A stretch of 64,000 nt of DNA from Dioscorea cayenensis subsp. rotundata (Eukaryota; Streptophyta; Magnoliopsida; Dioscoreales; Dioscoreaceae): contig NC_052481.1 of NCBI RefSeq assembly GCF_009730915.1, positions 2,418,001 through 2,482,000 on the forward strand, in the 5' to 3' direction. The number at the start of each line of letters is the position of its first letter. Position 1 is the first letter of the stretch. Shown here in pieces: positions 13,490 to 29,287 of this stretch. The position numbers were made by a program, and so were the translations under genes. A model generated the notes under the pieces. That model had not been told where the DNA came from. It ran no database searches and saw nothing but the letters and a program-made list of their open reading frames with translations.

Positions 13490-13942
13490 GGGCTCTTTAC
13501 CCACACTCGTATGAGCTAAAATTTAAACTCATCCTCTCAATAAAGACATAAACACTTAACACAAAAAAAAAAAATCAATACGAATAAATCAAAATATCAT
13601 TGGCGTAAACTTAATTTTATAATCTTACAAAGGAAGAATACCACACAAATTTTAATTTTTTTTTATTAAAAACAAAATAATTTATTGGTAAAATGATATA
13701 CAACTATAGAGTTAATACATTAACATGCATGTGTCCTTACTCTTGCATGAACTTTAGTGCAAACTCACCTTTTGATAAGAACACAAATACCTTACACATG
13801 AAACCCGATCCTAATAGGACTTAATTTATATACATGCAACTTTTAAAATCTAATGAGAGGAAAAGATATTACACAACTTTTTAAGTTTTTCACTAAAAAA
13901 AATTAATTTATTGGCAAAGTGATATACATAGTAGAGTTCCCC
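13490..13942. repeat. Diverged tandem duplication, about 226-bp unit
   Basis: Two neighbouring segments align loosely: each has a CTTAC/CTTTAC start, an AAACTCA motif, a run of adenines, a TTTTTATTAAAA-like stretch and the end TTATTGGYAAARTGATATACA at 13682 and 13908. Copies are strongly diverged. Function unknown; probably an old duplicated repeat. Confidence 0.5.
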
Positions 13943-15177
13943 TGTACAAGTTATACACATCTGGGTATGACACAGGATATACTACCCTCTGAAGGACCAC
14001 CAATTACCTGCAAAACGGATTGTAACATCTTTACTTAATAAAAGCCTGTCAAGAAGGTATTAATGCAGAAAAAGAAGTAAAAAAAAAAAAGAATGTGATT
14101 GATTACCGCCGTCAAAGTTCATGTCAAACTTTGCTTACCTTCAGAGAATTCTAAATGACTTAATAAGAATAAAACTAACCAAACCTTAGTTTTCAAGATT
14201 GCGAAGACATTGGCAATGCAAAAAATAAATAAATAAATAAAAGACAAAACTCCCTAGTATTTAATTCTTGGTCTAATCTAAATAACAAAAAAAATGTATC
14301 CAATACACTAAAGTAGATATGCTGGGAGAGAGTATCAGCAAGCAAGAGGGGTATATGGTCTCAACAACCCATACACTTGTTTGTCTAGGGCTAAAACACC
14401 CTTGACATCAAGTCAATACCCAACCAAACACCAGACAGGGTTCAAGTTAGTCTAGAGCAACGATAACAATATATTAGGAACAAAAGCACAAGCTATTTCA
14501 GAGATTGGCAAATTAAGGGATGACCAATATTATGAATAACTATGACGAGAAAGATGAAGCATGATAGTACTGGGTGATGAAGTATACTAAAAATAGTAGA
14601 ATTTGATCTGATAAGAAGCTGTCCAGAATATTGAGCGAGCAATCAAAGCCATGGTCTGTTAATAATAATAAACCATATTAAAACACTGAGAACCTTTCTG
14701 ATTTGGGTGAAAGAGATGTGAACAAGCTAAAACTGGATAAGTTACAAAATACAACAGTTATAATCATTCCACAAGAGGGCAGGCCGAGAACCAACGAAAT
14801 CCTGGACGGAGACAAACATAGAATGACATGTAGAGAAAATATTTTGCAACAATGCAAGTAGCATAATGGGAACTAAAATAACTAGAAGACTATTTGAGAG
14901 CAAAATGTGCAGAGTCTCAGAAGGCAAGCTGATGAGTATAATAAGCCTTCTAGCATACCTTTTAATAAATTGTGCCACAAAAACAAGGTCATACAAACAT
15001 AGATAGAAACAGTCATCAGCTGGTTAAGGGACCATGAAGCGTGATGATTTAGGAGACAAAGGAATGATTTGTTAAGTTAGTAAATAGAATCAAATTCAAT
15101 ATGGCAGACCTAACAGGAAACCACAAAGCAACTATAACTGGAATTTAAGACACATTAAAAAGAAGCAACATACCTTC
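13943..15177 (-). other. 3' flank of the UPF0183 gene
   Basis: Less AT-rich than the surrounding spacer, so part may be 3' UTR. On the minus strand a fair acceptor (TTTTGCAG, near 14013) precedes about 60 nt that could be an alternative 3' exon. No protein domain was recognised and this is speculative. Confidence 0.3.
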
Positions 15178-21526
<6,349 letters not shown>

Positions 21527-21659
21527 CACGAGCTCCTCGTCTTCTCCTTCGATCTCGATCCTTCTCAGAGAACCCCTCTCTCTGCTTTTCTTGCGACCTT
21601 TGCTTACCCTCTTTTTATACGAAATCAAATCGTTTGGGTTACGGAAATATTTAATTTAG

Positions 21660-22438
21660 GGCATTATTAATTCATTTTAATTAATAATATAACAATAACA
21701 AATATATATTATTATTTATATTGTATAGGATTTAAAAAATAAAATAAAAAAAGTGTTCATTCTGGAAAAACTCGAGATCGAATAAAAACTCAAGATCGAA
21801 TCTTAAAATCTACGTAAGTGAGAGCACATATGAATTAAAGTATTAACTCCACTACTGTGTATATCCATGATTCCTTTTAAATGAAAAGTGTTTGTCACAT
21901 ATCTGTCAAAAAAAATTATTTTTATTTTTGATCCACCGATTATTTAGAAGTTGCAAAAGTACTAAAATCCGTATAAAGGAGTATATCTTCCTGTCGAATA
22001 TTTTTTTTCGTAAATATATAGGCTTATTATAACTCAAATTTATTTTTTTAAATAACTCAAATCTCTGCCATTTGTACTCATTGTATCTATAATAAAAAAA
22101 TTACTTGTTGAAAGTGTAATTTACATACATAAAAAATATCAACTACCTTCACGCTTTCCATGTTTTGCAAACTTCAGAATCTTGTAATAATGATAACATC
22201 CATTTGGGGGAAATTGGAAGAGGAATCCGTTGTTGGGCTAGAAACGTTTCTCTATATTTATGAAGATTATAATATGTTATTAGTTAAATTTAACAATACA
22301 ACTTGATATTTCAAATAATACCAAAATATCAGAGATATTGTATGAAGTGATTCTTAGTTCAGTTAGGGACGTGAGTAATTAATTTTTTTTTTTAAGTTTA
22401 TAAAGATTTTCACACGAACCCACACAAAAAAAACACAA
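21660..22438. other. Promoter side of the UPF0183 gene and AT-rich spacer
   Basis: AT-rich DNA between the minus-strand UPF0183 gene and the first LTR. No coding region or defined element was recognised. Confidence 0.5.
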
Positions 22439-22443
22439 GAAAT

Positions 22444-23925
22444 TGTTGAGTCAAATGGGTTGGATAAATTAAAGATTGGGCTCCAAGGCCTACATTAACA
22501 AAAAAACAAAACTATGTCAACTTATGAAAGGCAAAAGAGTAATTTACAAGAGAGGCTTGAATGATGGTCTTCCATCATTTGTATGATTCAGGGAAGTGAA
22601 CTGTACAACTCAATTTGAATGAGAGAAGGGAAACCAAAAAAAAGGAAAGTAAGAGAGAGGGTTGAGTTAGGGGAAGAGATTGATCGACAAATTGGTGTCA
22701 GAGTTCATCCAAATTCGTTGGAGTGATCCTTGCAAGTAGCTCTCCTCTGCCTTAGGGTTTGCTTCCTCATTTTATCTTCTTCATGATGTTTGTTGTGTAG
22801 ATCCATCCTTGAGATGATGAATGTTTGTTGTATAAAACCCTCTTGTTGATGTATTGTTGTCATTCCTCTAGTTATATGTTGGAAGAATGAGAAATTTAGA
22901 GAAACTTCATGATGTAGAGATTGATTCTTTGAAGCAGAAAAGTAGCTGCACTTCCTTGTCTCTAATCTAGCAGCTTGGAGGATCTTTCACCACCGATCTA
23001 ATGCCTGAATTCCAAGGAAAAATCAGCAAAGTGAAGAAAGAATGAGAGAAGAAAGCTTGGAGAAGAAGATGACAATTGATTTCATTAATCCAATTGACCG
23101 AATTACAGAGAAACTGAGCTATATATAAGCTCTCTGTGTAATAACTGTAAGAAAGGAAGAAAGAAAACAGTTACAAGGTAGTTATAACAGAATTGTTGAC
23201 GTGGCATAAGTTGCCAGCTGTGTGTAACTAATTTTTTAACAATTAAGTCACATGCTATACATGTGACAATGTAAGAATGGTTACAAAAATGACATGTTGT
23301 TTGCTCTGAAGTGTTGTTTTGCTTCTGTGCTTCAGTGTAATCAATATATGCCATTTCCTTTTCTTTTTTCCTATTTTCTTTTAACTTAAGCTTCTCCAAC
23401 ATTATACCTAGAGGAGACTCTTGTCATCCCGTAGTTGATATATATTTTAAGTGACTCTAAGGATTCTTGTGGTTTTTTCCTCGATTTGTAGGGTTTTCCA
23501 CTCTAAAACCTTAGTGTTACTTGTTATATAGTTTTCCATCTTATTCTAACTCACATTGAGGGTTTTGGTAGTATATTGATATTGTTTGAAGGTTTGAAGA
23601 GTCGTGTAAGCAAAAACTAGGGTTCTAACATGCACATAGGGCGTACAGAGCCCTCACAAGACCACTAGAAAGTCATACGTGTGTTTTATGGGATGCACAA
23701 GCTTGGTATAATGGTGTGCGGGGCAGTATGCAGCCGCACAGACTCGGCAGAGAGCTGTGTGGGCATTTTGAGCCCACACGAAGCCTACACATGAGCTGTA
23801 AATTTACTATAGTGCTATGAAAAGTGTGCAGATTAGTGTGAACCAGCACAAGAGGTCGCACGTGTGAACACTATAGTAGTATTTTTGTTTGTTTTTACAC
23901 TGTTGCACTGCCGGAAAACCCGACA
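22444..23925 (+). mobile_element. Probable solo LTR (Ty1/copia-like), interrupted by a second LTR
   Basis: Begins TGTTGAG and ends CGACA, the usual TG...CA form, and is flanked by the same 5 bp, GAAAT, at 22439-22443 and 23926-23930. Inside it lies the phrase TTTTTCCTCGATTTGTAGGG...TTTTCCACT, typical of the 3' half of plant copia LTRs. A nested LTR occupies 22877-23401, so the original LTR was about 950 bp. An alternative reading is a 248-bp LTR (22444-22691) followed by a primer-site-like TTGGTGTCAGAG, but that would not explain the target duplication. No gag or pol coding remains. Confidence 0.6.
22877..23401 (-). mobile_element. Nested solo LTR, 525 bp, with perfect target duplication
   Basis: On the minus strand it begins TGTTGGAG and ends TTCCAACA. 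The 5-bp target duplication TTATA is perfect (22872-22876 and 23402-23406). A TATATATAGCTC promoter-like box lies inside, on the minus strand. There is no internal region, so this is a solo LTR left by recombination. It sits inside the older LTR at 22444-23925. Confidence 0.85.
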
Positions 23926-24052
23926 GAAATTAATAATCTAAAATGGCCATAATAAATCTACTACAGTAACAATATCATTACTACAATATTATGGTTTGTT
24001 TTTACATTGTTATACTGCCAGAACAACAGAAATTAATAACCTAAATTAGCAC
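23870..24052. repeat. Short tandem duplication at the LTR boundary
   Basis: The stretch with TTTGTTTTTACAYTGTT, then a CTGCCRGAA motif and ACAGAAATTAATAAYCTAAA, occurs at about 23888-23943 and again at 23997-24048. The duplication covers both the end of the LTR and its flank, so it arose after the insertion. Confidence 0.6.
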
Positions 24053-24059
24053 AATTAAT

Positions 24060-25410
24060 ATGCTCATGTCAGCGTGGCCAAAGCTAAAGAATTAAATCCA
24101 TTAGAGAAGACACATAAGAACACAACTCGCGTACACAACCATGATTATCAAAGGATCCTGAAAATCAAAAGATCCTATTCTATAAAAATCACTAGAAAAA
24201 TCACTTTAACCAACCTCTTGTCAGTCTTAATTTATAATTGACACATCATATCTTCACCGAAATCTCGCCATGATCACAATAGTCAATAAGCTCCCTCTTA
24301 CCTCACGCCTACCTCCTTGGGCTCTTTCTTGGATCCAGATTTGAGACAAGACTTATATTGACTCCCATACTACCCTTATTATGAAACCTTTTTATTATTC
24401 TATGTTCGATTGCAACTCGACTTAACCCAATCCAATATACACATTAGTTGGAACTGGTTAAGTTACAACATCATGTTGCACCATAACTTCAAGACACCAT
24501 CAACCCTCCTTGGTTGAATATGAATCGAACACAATCAAATCTCCACCAATGTTAACCAATATGTAACCAAATGTACTTGTCATGGGCTATCAGCATGAAC
24601 CTAACCTTGGGCCTTCAAACATACACCCAAACTTGGTGCTTCTTGATCTTTGTAGATTGGGCTTCAACTAAATCTTCGATCATCCCTCAAGTAAGCTTCA
24701 ATGCATTAAGTATAGTTTTCAATAATCTTCAATTGATTCTAGCATTCAATTTGAGTACTCATCAAATTTATCTCCACCAAAGATAGTTCCAAAGAATTTT
24801 CAATTACCCTCACATGGTTGTCATCTTCTTAACCTAGTCTCCAAGTAATTTAAACCATACCTAATTTTGCTCCATAGAAATTTGTAAACACATATGATCT
24901 TCATTATAAATATCCTCAATTAAATATTTACAACCTTACTTAAAAGCTCATCCAAAAAAAAGACTTCAATTAATTTTCCAGATATACCTCCCCCTCCCCC
25001 TCCCCTCCCCCCAAAAAAAGAAATTTCTTCTATTAACTCTCAATTTTCATGTAACCAAATTTGATCTTCAATTAAATATCCAAATTTGGTATTTTCTAAT
25101 CAAATCTTTAATTCAAATTCTCCTTTGTAGATAGTGCATTGCCTGAAATAACTTGTGAATTGAATTTGACCAAGCTGCCAACCAAGCGCCACGCCACATT
25201 AGTAAACTTGTGTGACAAATAATACCAACTTACTAAATTACTAACACTAACAATAACCTAATGTTAAGTTTATATATTTTCAAGCACAAGTCTTTCAATC
25301 AACATTGTTAGATTGTAGAAATTACAAATCGATGCTCAACTTGTAGAATTTAAAATGATCTCATTGTTGAGCTCTTAAAATTCAAATTAAAGCATCATGA
25401 AAGGTAGGTT
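24060..25410. other. Unassigned, probably degraded repeat DNA
   Basis: Long stretch without an ORF of note. It has many CTTCAA/CTCCACC-type phrases, and a C-run microsatellite at about 24987-25013. It reads like old transposon sequence but no element boundary could be fixed. Confidence 0.35.
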
Positions 25411-25414
25411 ATAA

Positions 25415-25646
25415 TTTTTTTTTTGACGAAAGCAACAAGCGCTATATACACCAGGCGCGTGCACACGGCTTGGGAATTAATCATTCAACCCGCGCACTCT
25501 CAGGCGGGACGAGATGTTTGGGCTGTTAGCCCGAATCCATAATTGGTGACTCATCACCATTATTGCTTCTAACAAGTCTTGAATTTGAGGCCTTTTGAAT
25601 GTCTCACATTTGTTTTCCGCAATAAGATCAAATATAGCTAGGCTAT
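25415..25646 (-). mobile_element. tRNA-derived SINE, second copy of the 12.6 kb family
   Basis: Read on the minus strand it begins with box A-like TAGCCTAGCTA, then AAACAAATGTGAGACATTC, box B-like AATTCAAGACT, AAGCAATAATGG, the palindromic GGGCTAACAGCCC, and ends with GCTTGTTGCTTTCGTC plus a ten-base A tract. This shares box B, the AGCAATAAT block, the TAGCCC block and the 3' end with the element at 12.62-12.92 kb. A candidate imperfect target duplication is AGGTTATAA/AGGCTATAA. Confidence 0.7.
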
Positions 25647-26280
25647 AAGTCTTTTGCCGTATGTTTTAATTTTAGAATCACTATGTTAGAAAGTTAGTAT
25701 TCCTTTTTTCTTTATTATTTAAAAAGTCAAAGGTTCAATCTTATAGTTTATTTATATTTTTTTGAAAAAAATAAAACAATTATCCAAACCACGCTTCCTT
25801 TTCAACCAAAAAAATATTTGAGTTTAGCTATCCGATCATAACAAGGTTTGAATGAGCATATATTTTCTAAAAATTGTGTCATATTATCATTATTATTATT
25901 AATAAAAGGTCAAATACCCTAAATAGTCCCTCTATTTTTCTCACTTTACCCTTTTAGTCCCTTTACTTTAATTTAGTCTTTTTAGTCCCTTTACTTCATA
26001 TTTTGGGTAAATCAGGTCCACACTGAGAACGGCGTTTCCTCCGCTATTTGTTTGTGTCTGATGTGGAGTTTTTATGAATATAATATTAATAAAATAATAA
26101 AAATATGGATAAAATATTATTTCTTTTCAGTGCTCTTTCTCGGATACGGATCCCTCTTTCACTTTTTGATCCAAGATGGGTTTTTAACCTAAAGTAAGCC
26201 TTCTTCTCCGAATTCTCTTTACTTCTTGTCCCTCGTTTTCTTAGATGGCGTCTTATCTTGCCATTTGAGTCTCTGGTTGC

Positions 26281-26627
26281 ATAAGAATGACCGATTTTGA
26301 AATCTTTGAGCAACGTTATCCAGTTATCCTATACAGGTTTGGTCTACGTGAAAGCAATGGAGATGCTAGTCTCCACAGAGAGGTGATGGCCTTGTCAGAG
26401 AGATTGAGTTTTGGTGCCTTGTTGTGGTCAGCATTCTTTCAGAAAGGCAAGTTCATGCTTCGAGAGGATTGAAGGGCGGAAACAATGGCACCCGTGGGGC
26501 TAATTACTTGATCAAGAAAGACAAACGACGAGTTTATCTCGACGAAAATAACACTATTCTTGTAAATGCCAGTGAAATTCTTTAGATATTGACTCCAGGT
26601 GGTGGTGGCTATGGCTCTCCTTGTTAA
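26281..26627 (+). pseudogene. Captured C-terminal fragment of a 5-oxoprolinase gene, broken
   Basis: Directly inside the left inverted repeat the translation reads RMTDFEIFEQRYPVILYRFG, then, after a one-base frame shift near 26377, GDGLVREIEF, VVVSILSERQVHASRGLKGG, RGANYLIKKDKRRVYL, and finally ILTPGGGGYGS near the stop. This is the C-terminus of plant 5-oxoprolinase (OXP1), the ATP-dependent enzyme that opens 5-oxoproline to glutamate in glutathione turnover. An in-frame TAG (26583-26585) replaces the Gln before ILTPGGGG. Only about 115 of roughly 1260 residues are present, so it has no enzyme function. The DNA from the stop to 27011 may be the gene's 3' UTR carried along. Confidence 0.88.
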
Positions 26628-27216
26628 ACACTAAGATTGTCATTTCTTATTCAGTAATAATTCCATCATCTTGTATCAATTCATGTTTGCTACAACAGAT
26701 AAACAGTGATGATAAAAATAAGGGTGATGCCCATGTTTTTTCATTGTTGATATGATTTATAGAACTTAGTTTGGGTAATCTTGAACATTTGCTCCAATGA
26801 TATTAACATTATCTTTTTATGAGAAAATTATTGTAATTTGTTTTCAGTTTCAAAGAGAATTGGAAGCAATTGTATGAATGTTATCCCTTTGTGAAAATGC
26901 TGCGTGGTGGACATGTTGTTATTATTGTATAATTATTATGTTGAAATTTTGAAGTGATGTTTGTAATGGTGGCCAAATTGTATAATTATCACAAGATTTC
27001 AGAGAGGAACCAGCAATCAGAGACTCAAATGGTAAGGTAAGACGTTGTCGGAGAAAACAAGGGATAAGAAGTAAAGAGAATTCGGAGAAAAAGGCGTACT
27101 TTAGGTTAAAAACCATCTTGGATCCAAAAATGAAAGAAGGATTTGGATTCGAGAATGGCATTGAAAAGAAATAATATTTTTATTCATGTTTTTATTATTT
27201 TATTAATATTATATTC

Positions 27217-28668
27217 TGTTAAGTCTAACGACATTGATTGACATTATATGATAAGCCAAGAGGTGACATGGCAAAGAAAGATGACGTGGCAATGATGACT
27301 TGGCAAAAAAAAGGAGTGATTAGGGTGATGATGTGGCGAAATGTTGATGTCATGACATGTGAAGCTACAAAGGTTAGAAGATCATGATGAAGATTATGTT
27401 TAGAAGATATTTCTCTCGATGAAGTCATGTGATGATCAACTATTTTTGGAAAGTGCATTAAGTCTAAAGGATCTTCTCAATAAGGGTAAGTTTTATCTTA
27501 GTTATAATTATCTATCCTTGGTAAGATCCGAGATAATAAACTATATCTTTGATAGAACTCATTTTAGGAAAGATCTATCTTAAAGAAGAGAAATGAATAT
27601 TCTATTATTGAAAATAATAGAAGATCAGAAATATTGCATGGAGCCTAGTTTGGTGTGAAGCTATTTGAAGACACAAACTAAGATAGGAAAGGACAAACTT
27701 AGTTTGGTGTGAAGCTATTTGAAGACACAAACTAAGGTAGGCAAAAACAAGCCAATAAGATTATCAAAACCATATTTAGCAATGCAATTTGAAGAAAGAT
27801 CTAAGAGCTAATTATGGGCGGAGCTATTCGAGGAGCCTAATCATGTATGGAGAGTGATTGAAGATTTGAAGATCCAAGCATGGATGATTGAAGATCATAC
27901 TTGAAGATATTGAAGGCTAAACTTGGATAAGATGAGATCAAGTTTAGTAACAGTATTTCCAGGAGTTAAACGAAGATCATTTGGGAATACCAAACTTGGG
28001 CCAAGTTTGGAAAGAAGATCGGGAAATCTTCAGTGACCATCTTTGGTGAGATGATTGCGTGTGCCTTGGTGGACACGTCCCTCGGGAGAGGGTGACCTAC
28101 TAAAGTGACGTGAGGAAGGAAACAGCTGCAGGCAGGAGGAGCTCGGGTCGAGTCAACTGCTATAAAGCAGACTGAAGGAACCAAGAAGGTTGAAGATCGC
28201 AGATTTGGGTGCAATTGGCTAAAACTCAGTCATGTTCAGTTAGGTGAGCCATGTTGTAACTGGGTGTTACAACATCTAACTTTGAAAGGTGTTCAAGTTA
28301 GGAAGCCGCGGAGAATTCCAAAAAAAAAAAAAGTTTATTTGGACGTCGGTGCGTCTATATAAGATTTTCTACTTGAAGATTTAGGATGTGCCACTAAGTG
28401 AGAAGACCCTTTGGTGAGGGGAGTGGGCATCGGTCAATCTTATGAGGATATTCTTTGTTTTAAGAGAATGAGAGAGTGTTGTACTCTTTATTCTTAAGCC
28501 TGTGGATTGTTTCTCCGGGCTTGACCTTCCAGATGTAGGCAAGGTTGTGCCGAACTGGGTTACCAACTTGCGTGTTTTCTTTCTTTTGTTTGATTGTGTG
28601 TGTGTGTCCAATGTTCGAGTAAGTTATTAAGTGACTTATCTTACCACACTACCCACCGGAACCATCAT
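27217..28668 (+). mobile_element. Solo LTR (copia-like), 1452 bp, inserted in the MULE
   Basis: Starts TGTTAAGTC and ends GGAACCATCA, and interrupts the right inverted repeat of the MULE at a point fixed by alignment to the left repeat. The flanking 5-mers are TATTC and TTTTT: a target duplication with two changes, because the next bases ATAAAA continue the inverted repeat. A TATA-like CTATATAAG (from about 28354) and a downstream leader with TTTCTCCGGGCTTGACC are typical of copia LTRs. It contains a 54-bp tandem duplication (27647 and 27701). No coding remains. Confidence 0.82.
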
Positions 28669-28848
28669 TTTTATAAAAGCTTCACATCAGACACAAACAA
28701 ACAACAGAGGAAACGCTATTATAGGTGTGGACCTGATATACCCAAAATATGAAATAGAGGGACTAAAAAAACTAAATTAAATAAAGGGACTGAAAAGGTA
28801 GAGTGAAAAAAATAAAGAGACTATTTAGGATATTTGACCTTAATAAAA

Positions 28849-29156
28849 ACACATGAAAAAAATAATTCTATGAAAATATTTAATTAATTCTAATTTCTTC
28901 CTGATAAATTGAGTTGAGTGAGGCATAAAAAATATTTTCCATTTATTTTTCAATTATATTGTTTTAAAATACCAATTGGCCAAGTTATATATATATATAT
29001 ATATAAATTTTATTTAATTTATTATCACGTGCGCCTCACATGTTCGCACCGCTACCCTTCCACGACGCCGTTCATTTTTTTTTATAATAATTTATTTATT
29101 TATTTTTTAATCACTTTAGTCCTCGAGAAAACAAGAAATAGCAAAGCAATCCAAAT
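28849..29156 (+). other. Upstream region of the CCCH gene
   Basis: AT-rich DNA with a (TA)n tract near 28987-29005. It separates the MULE from the promoter of the large plus-strand gene, so the transposon nest begins only about 450 bp upstream of that gene's start codon. Confidence 0.5.
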
Positions 29157-29165
29157 TATAAATAG
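29157..29165 (+). promoter_or_regulatory. TATA box of the CCCH/NERD-like gene
   Basis: TATAAATAG, a good plant TATA box, lies 131 bp before the ATG. Transcription would start near 29190 and give a leader of about 100 nt, which contains the AAACCCTA motif common in plant housekeeping leaders. Confidence 0.55.
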
Positions 29166-29287
29166 AGCACTCCCTATTTCCTTCATCGTTTATTCCTCCC
29201 TCGCAGGCATCGATCCCTCGCGACGCTCTCTATTGAAACTAGGGTTTTGCTCAAACCCTAAGGAGTTGCCGGTTTCTCTTCGAATCC

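Larger units (their letters stand above)
25908..28839. mobile_element. Non-autonomous Mutator-like element (Pack-MULE) with 9-bp target duplications
   Basis: Long terminal inverted repeats begin GGTCAAATA and end TATTTGACC. A perfect 9-bp direct repeat TTAATAAAA flanks them (25899-25907 and 28840-28848), the hallmark of Mutator-like transposition. The left inverted repeat is about 373 bp (25908-26280). The right one is split by a later solo LTR: inner part 27012-27216, outer part 28669-28839. Between the repeats lies about 730 bp that includes a captured fragment of a host 5-oxoprolinase gene. No transposase coding was found, so it needed a helper element. Without the LTR the element is about 1.48 kb. 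Confidence 0.9.

Noticed and set aside
14742-14996. 84-codon minus-strand ORF downstream of the UPF0183 stop
   Set aside because: No family match and no splice sites linking it to a gene; probably 3' UTR or spacer.
22691-22703. Primer-binding-site-like TTGGTGTCAGAG suggesting a short 248-bp LTR
   Set aside because: It fits loosely, but the GAAAT duplication at 22439 and 23926 supports a longer LTR with this phrase inside it. Kept only as an alternative.
27966-28611. Small minus-strand ORFs in the 28.0-28.6 kb region
   Set aside because: They lie inside the solo LTR and have no similarity to any protein I know.
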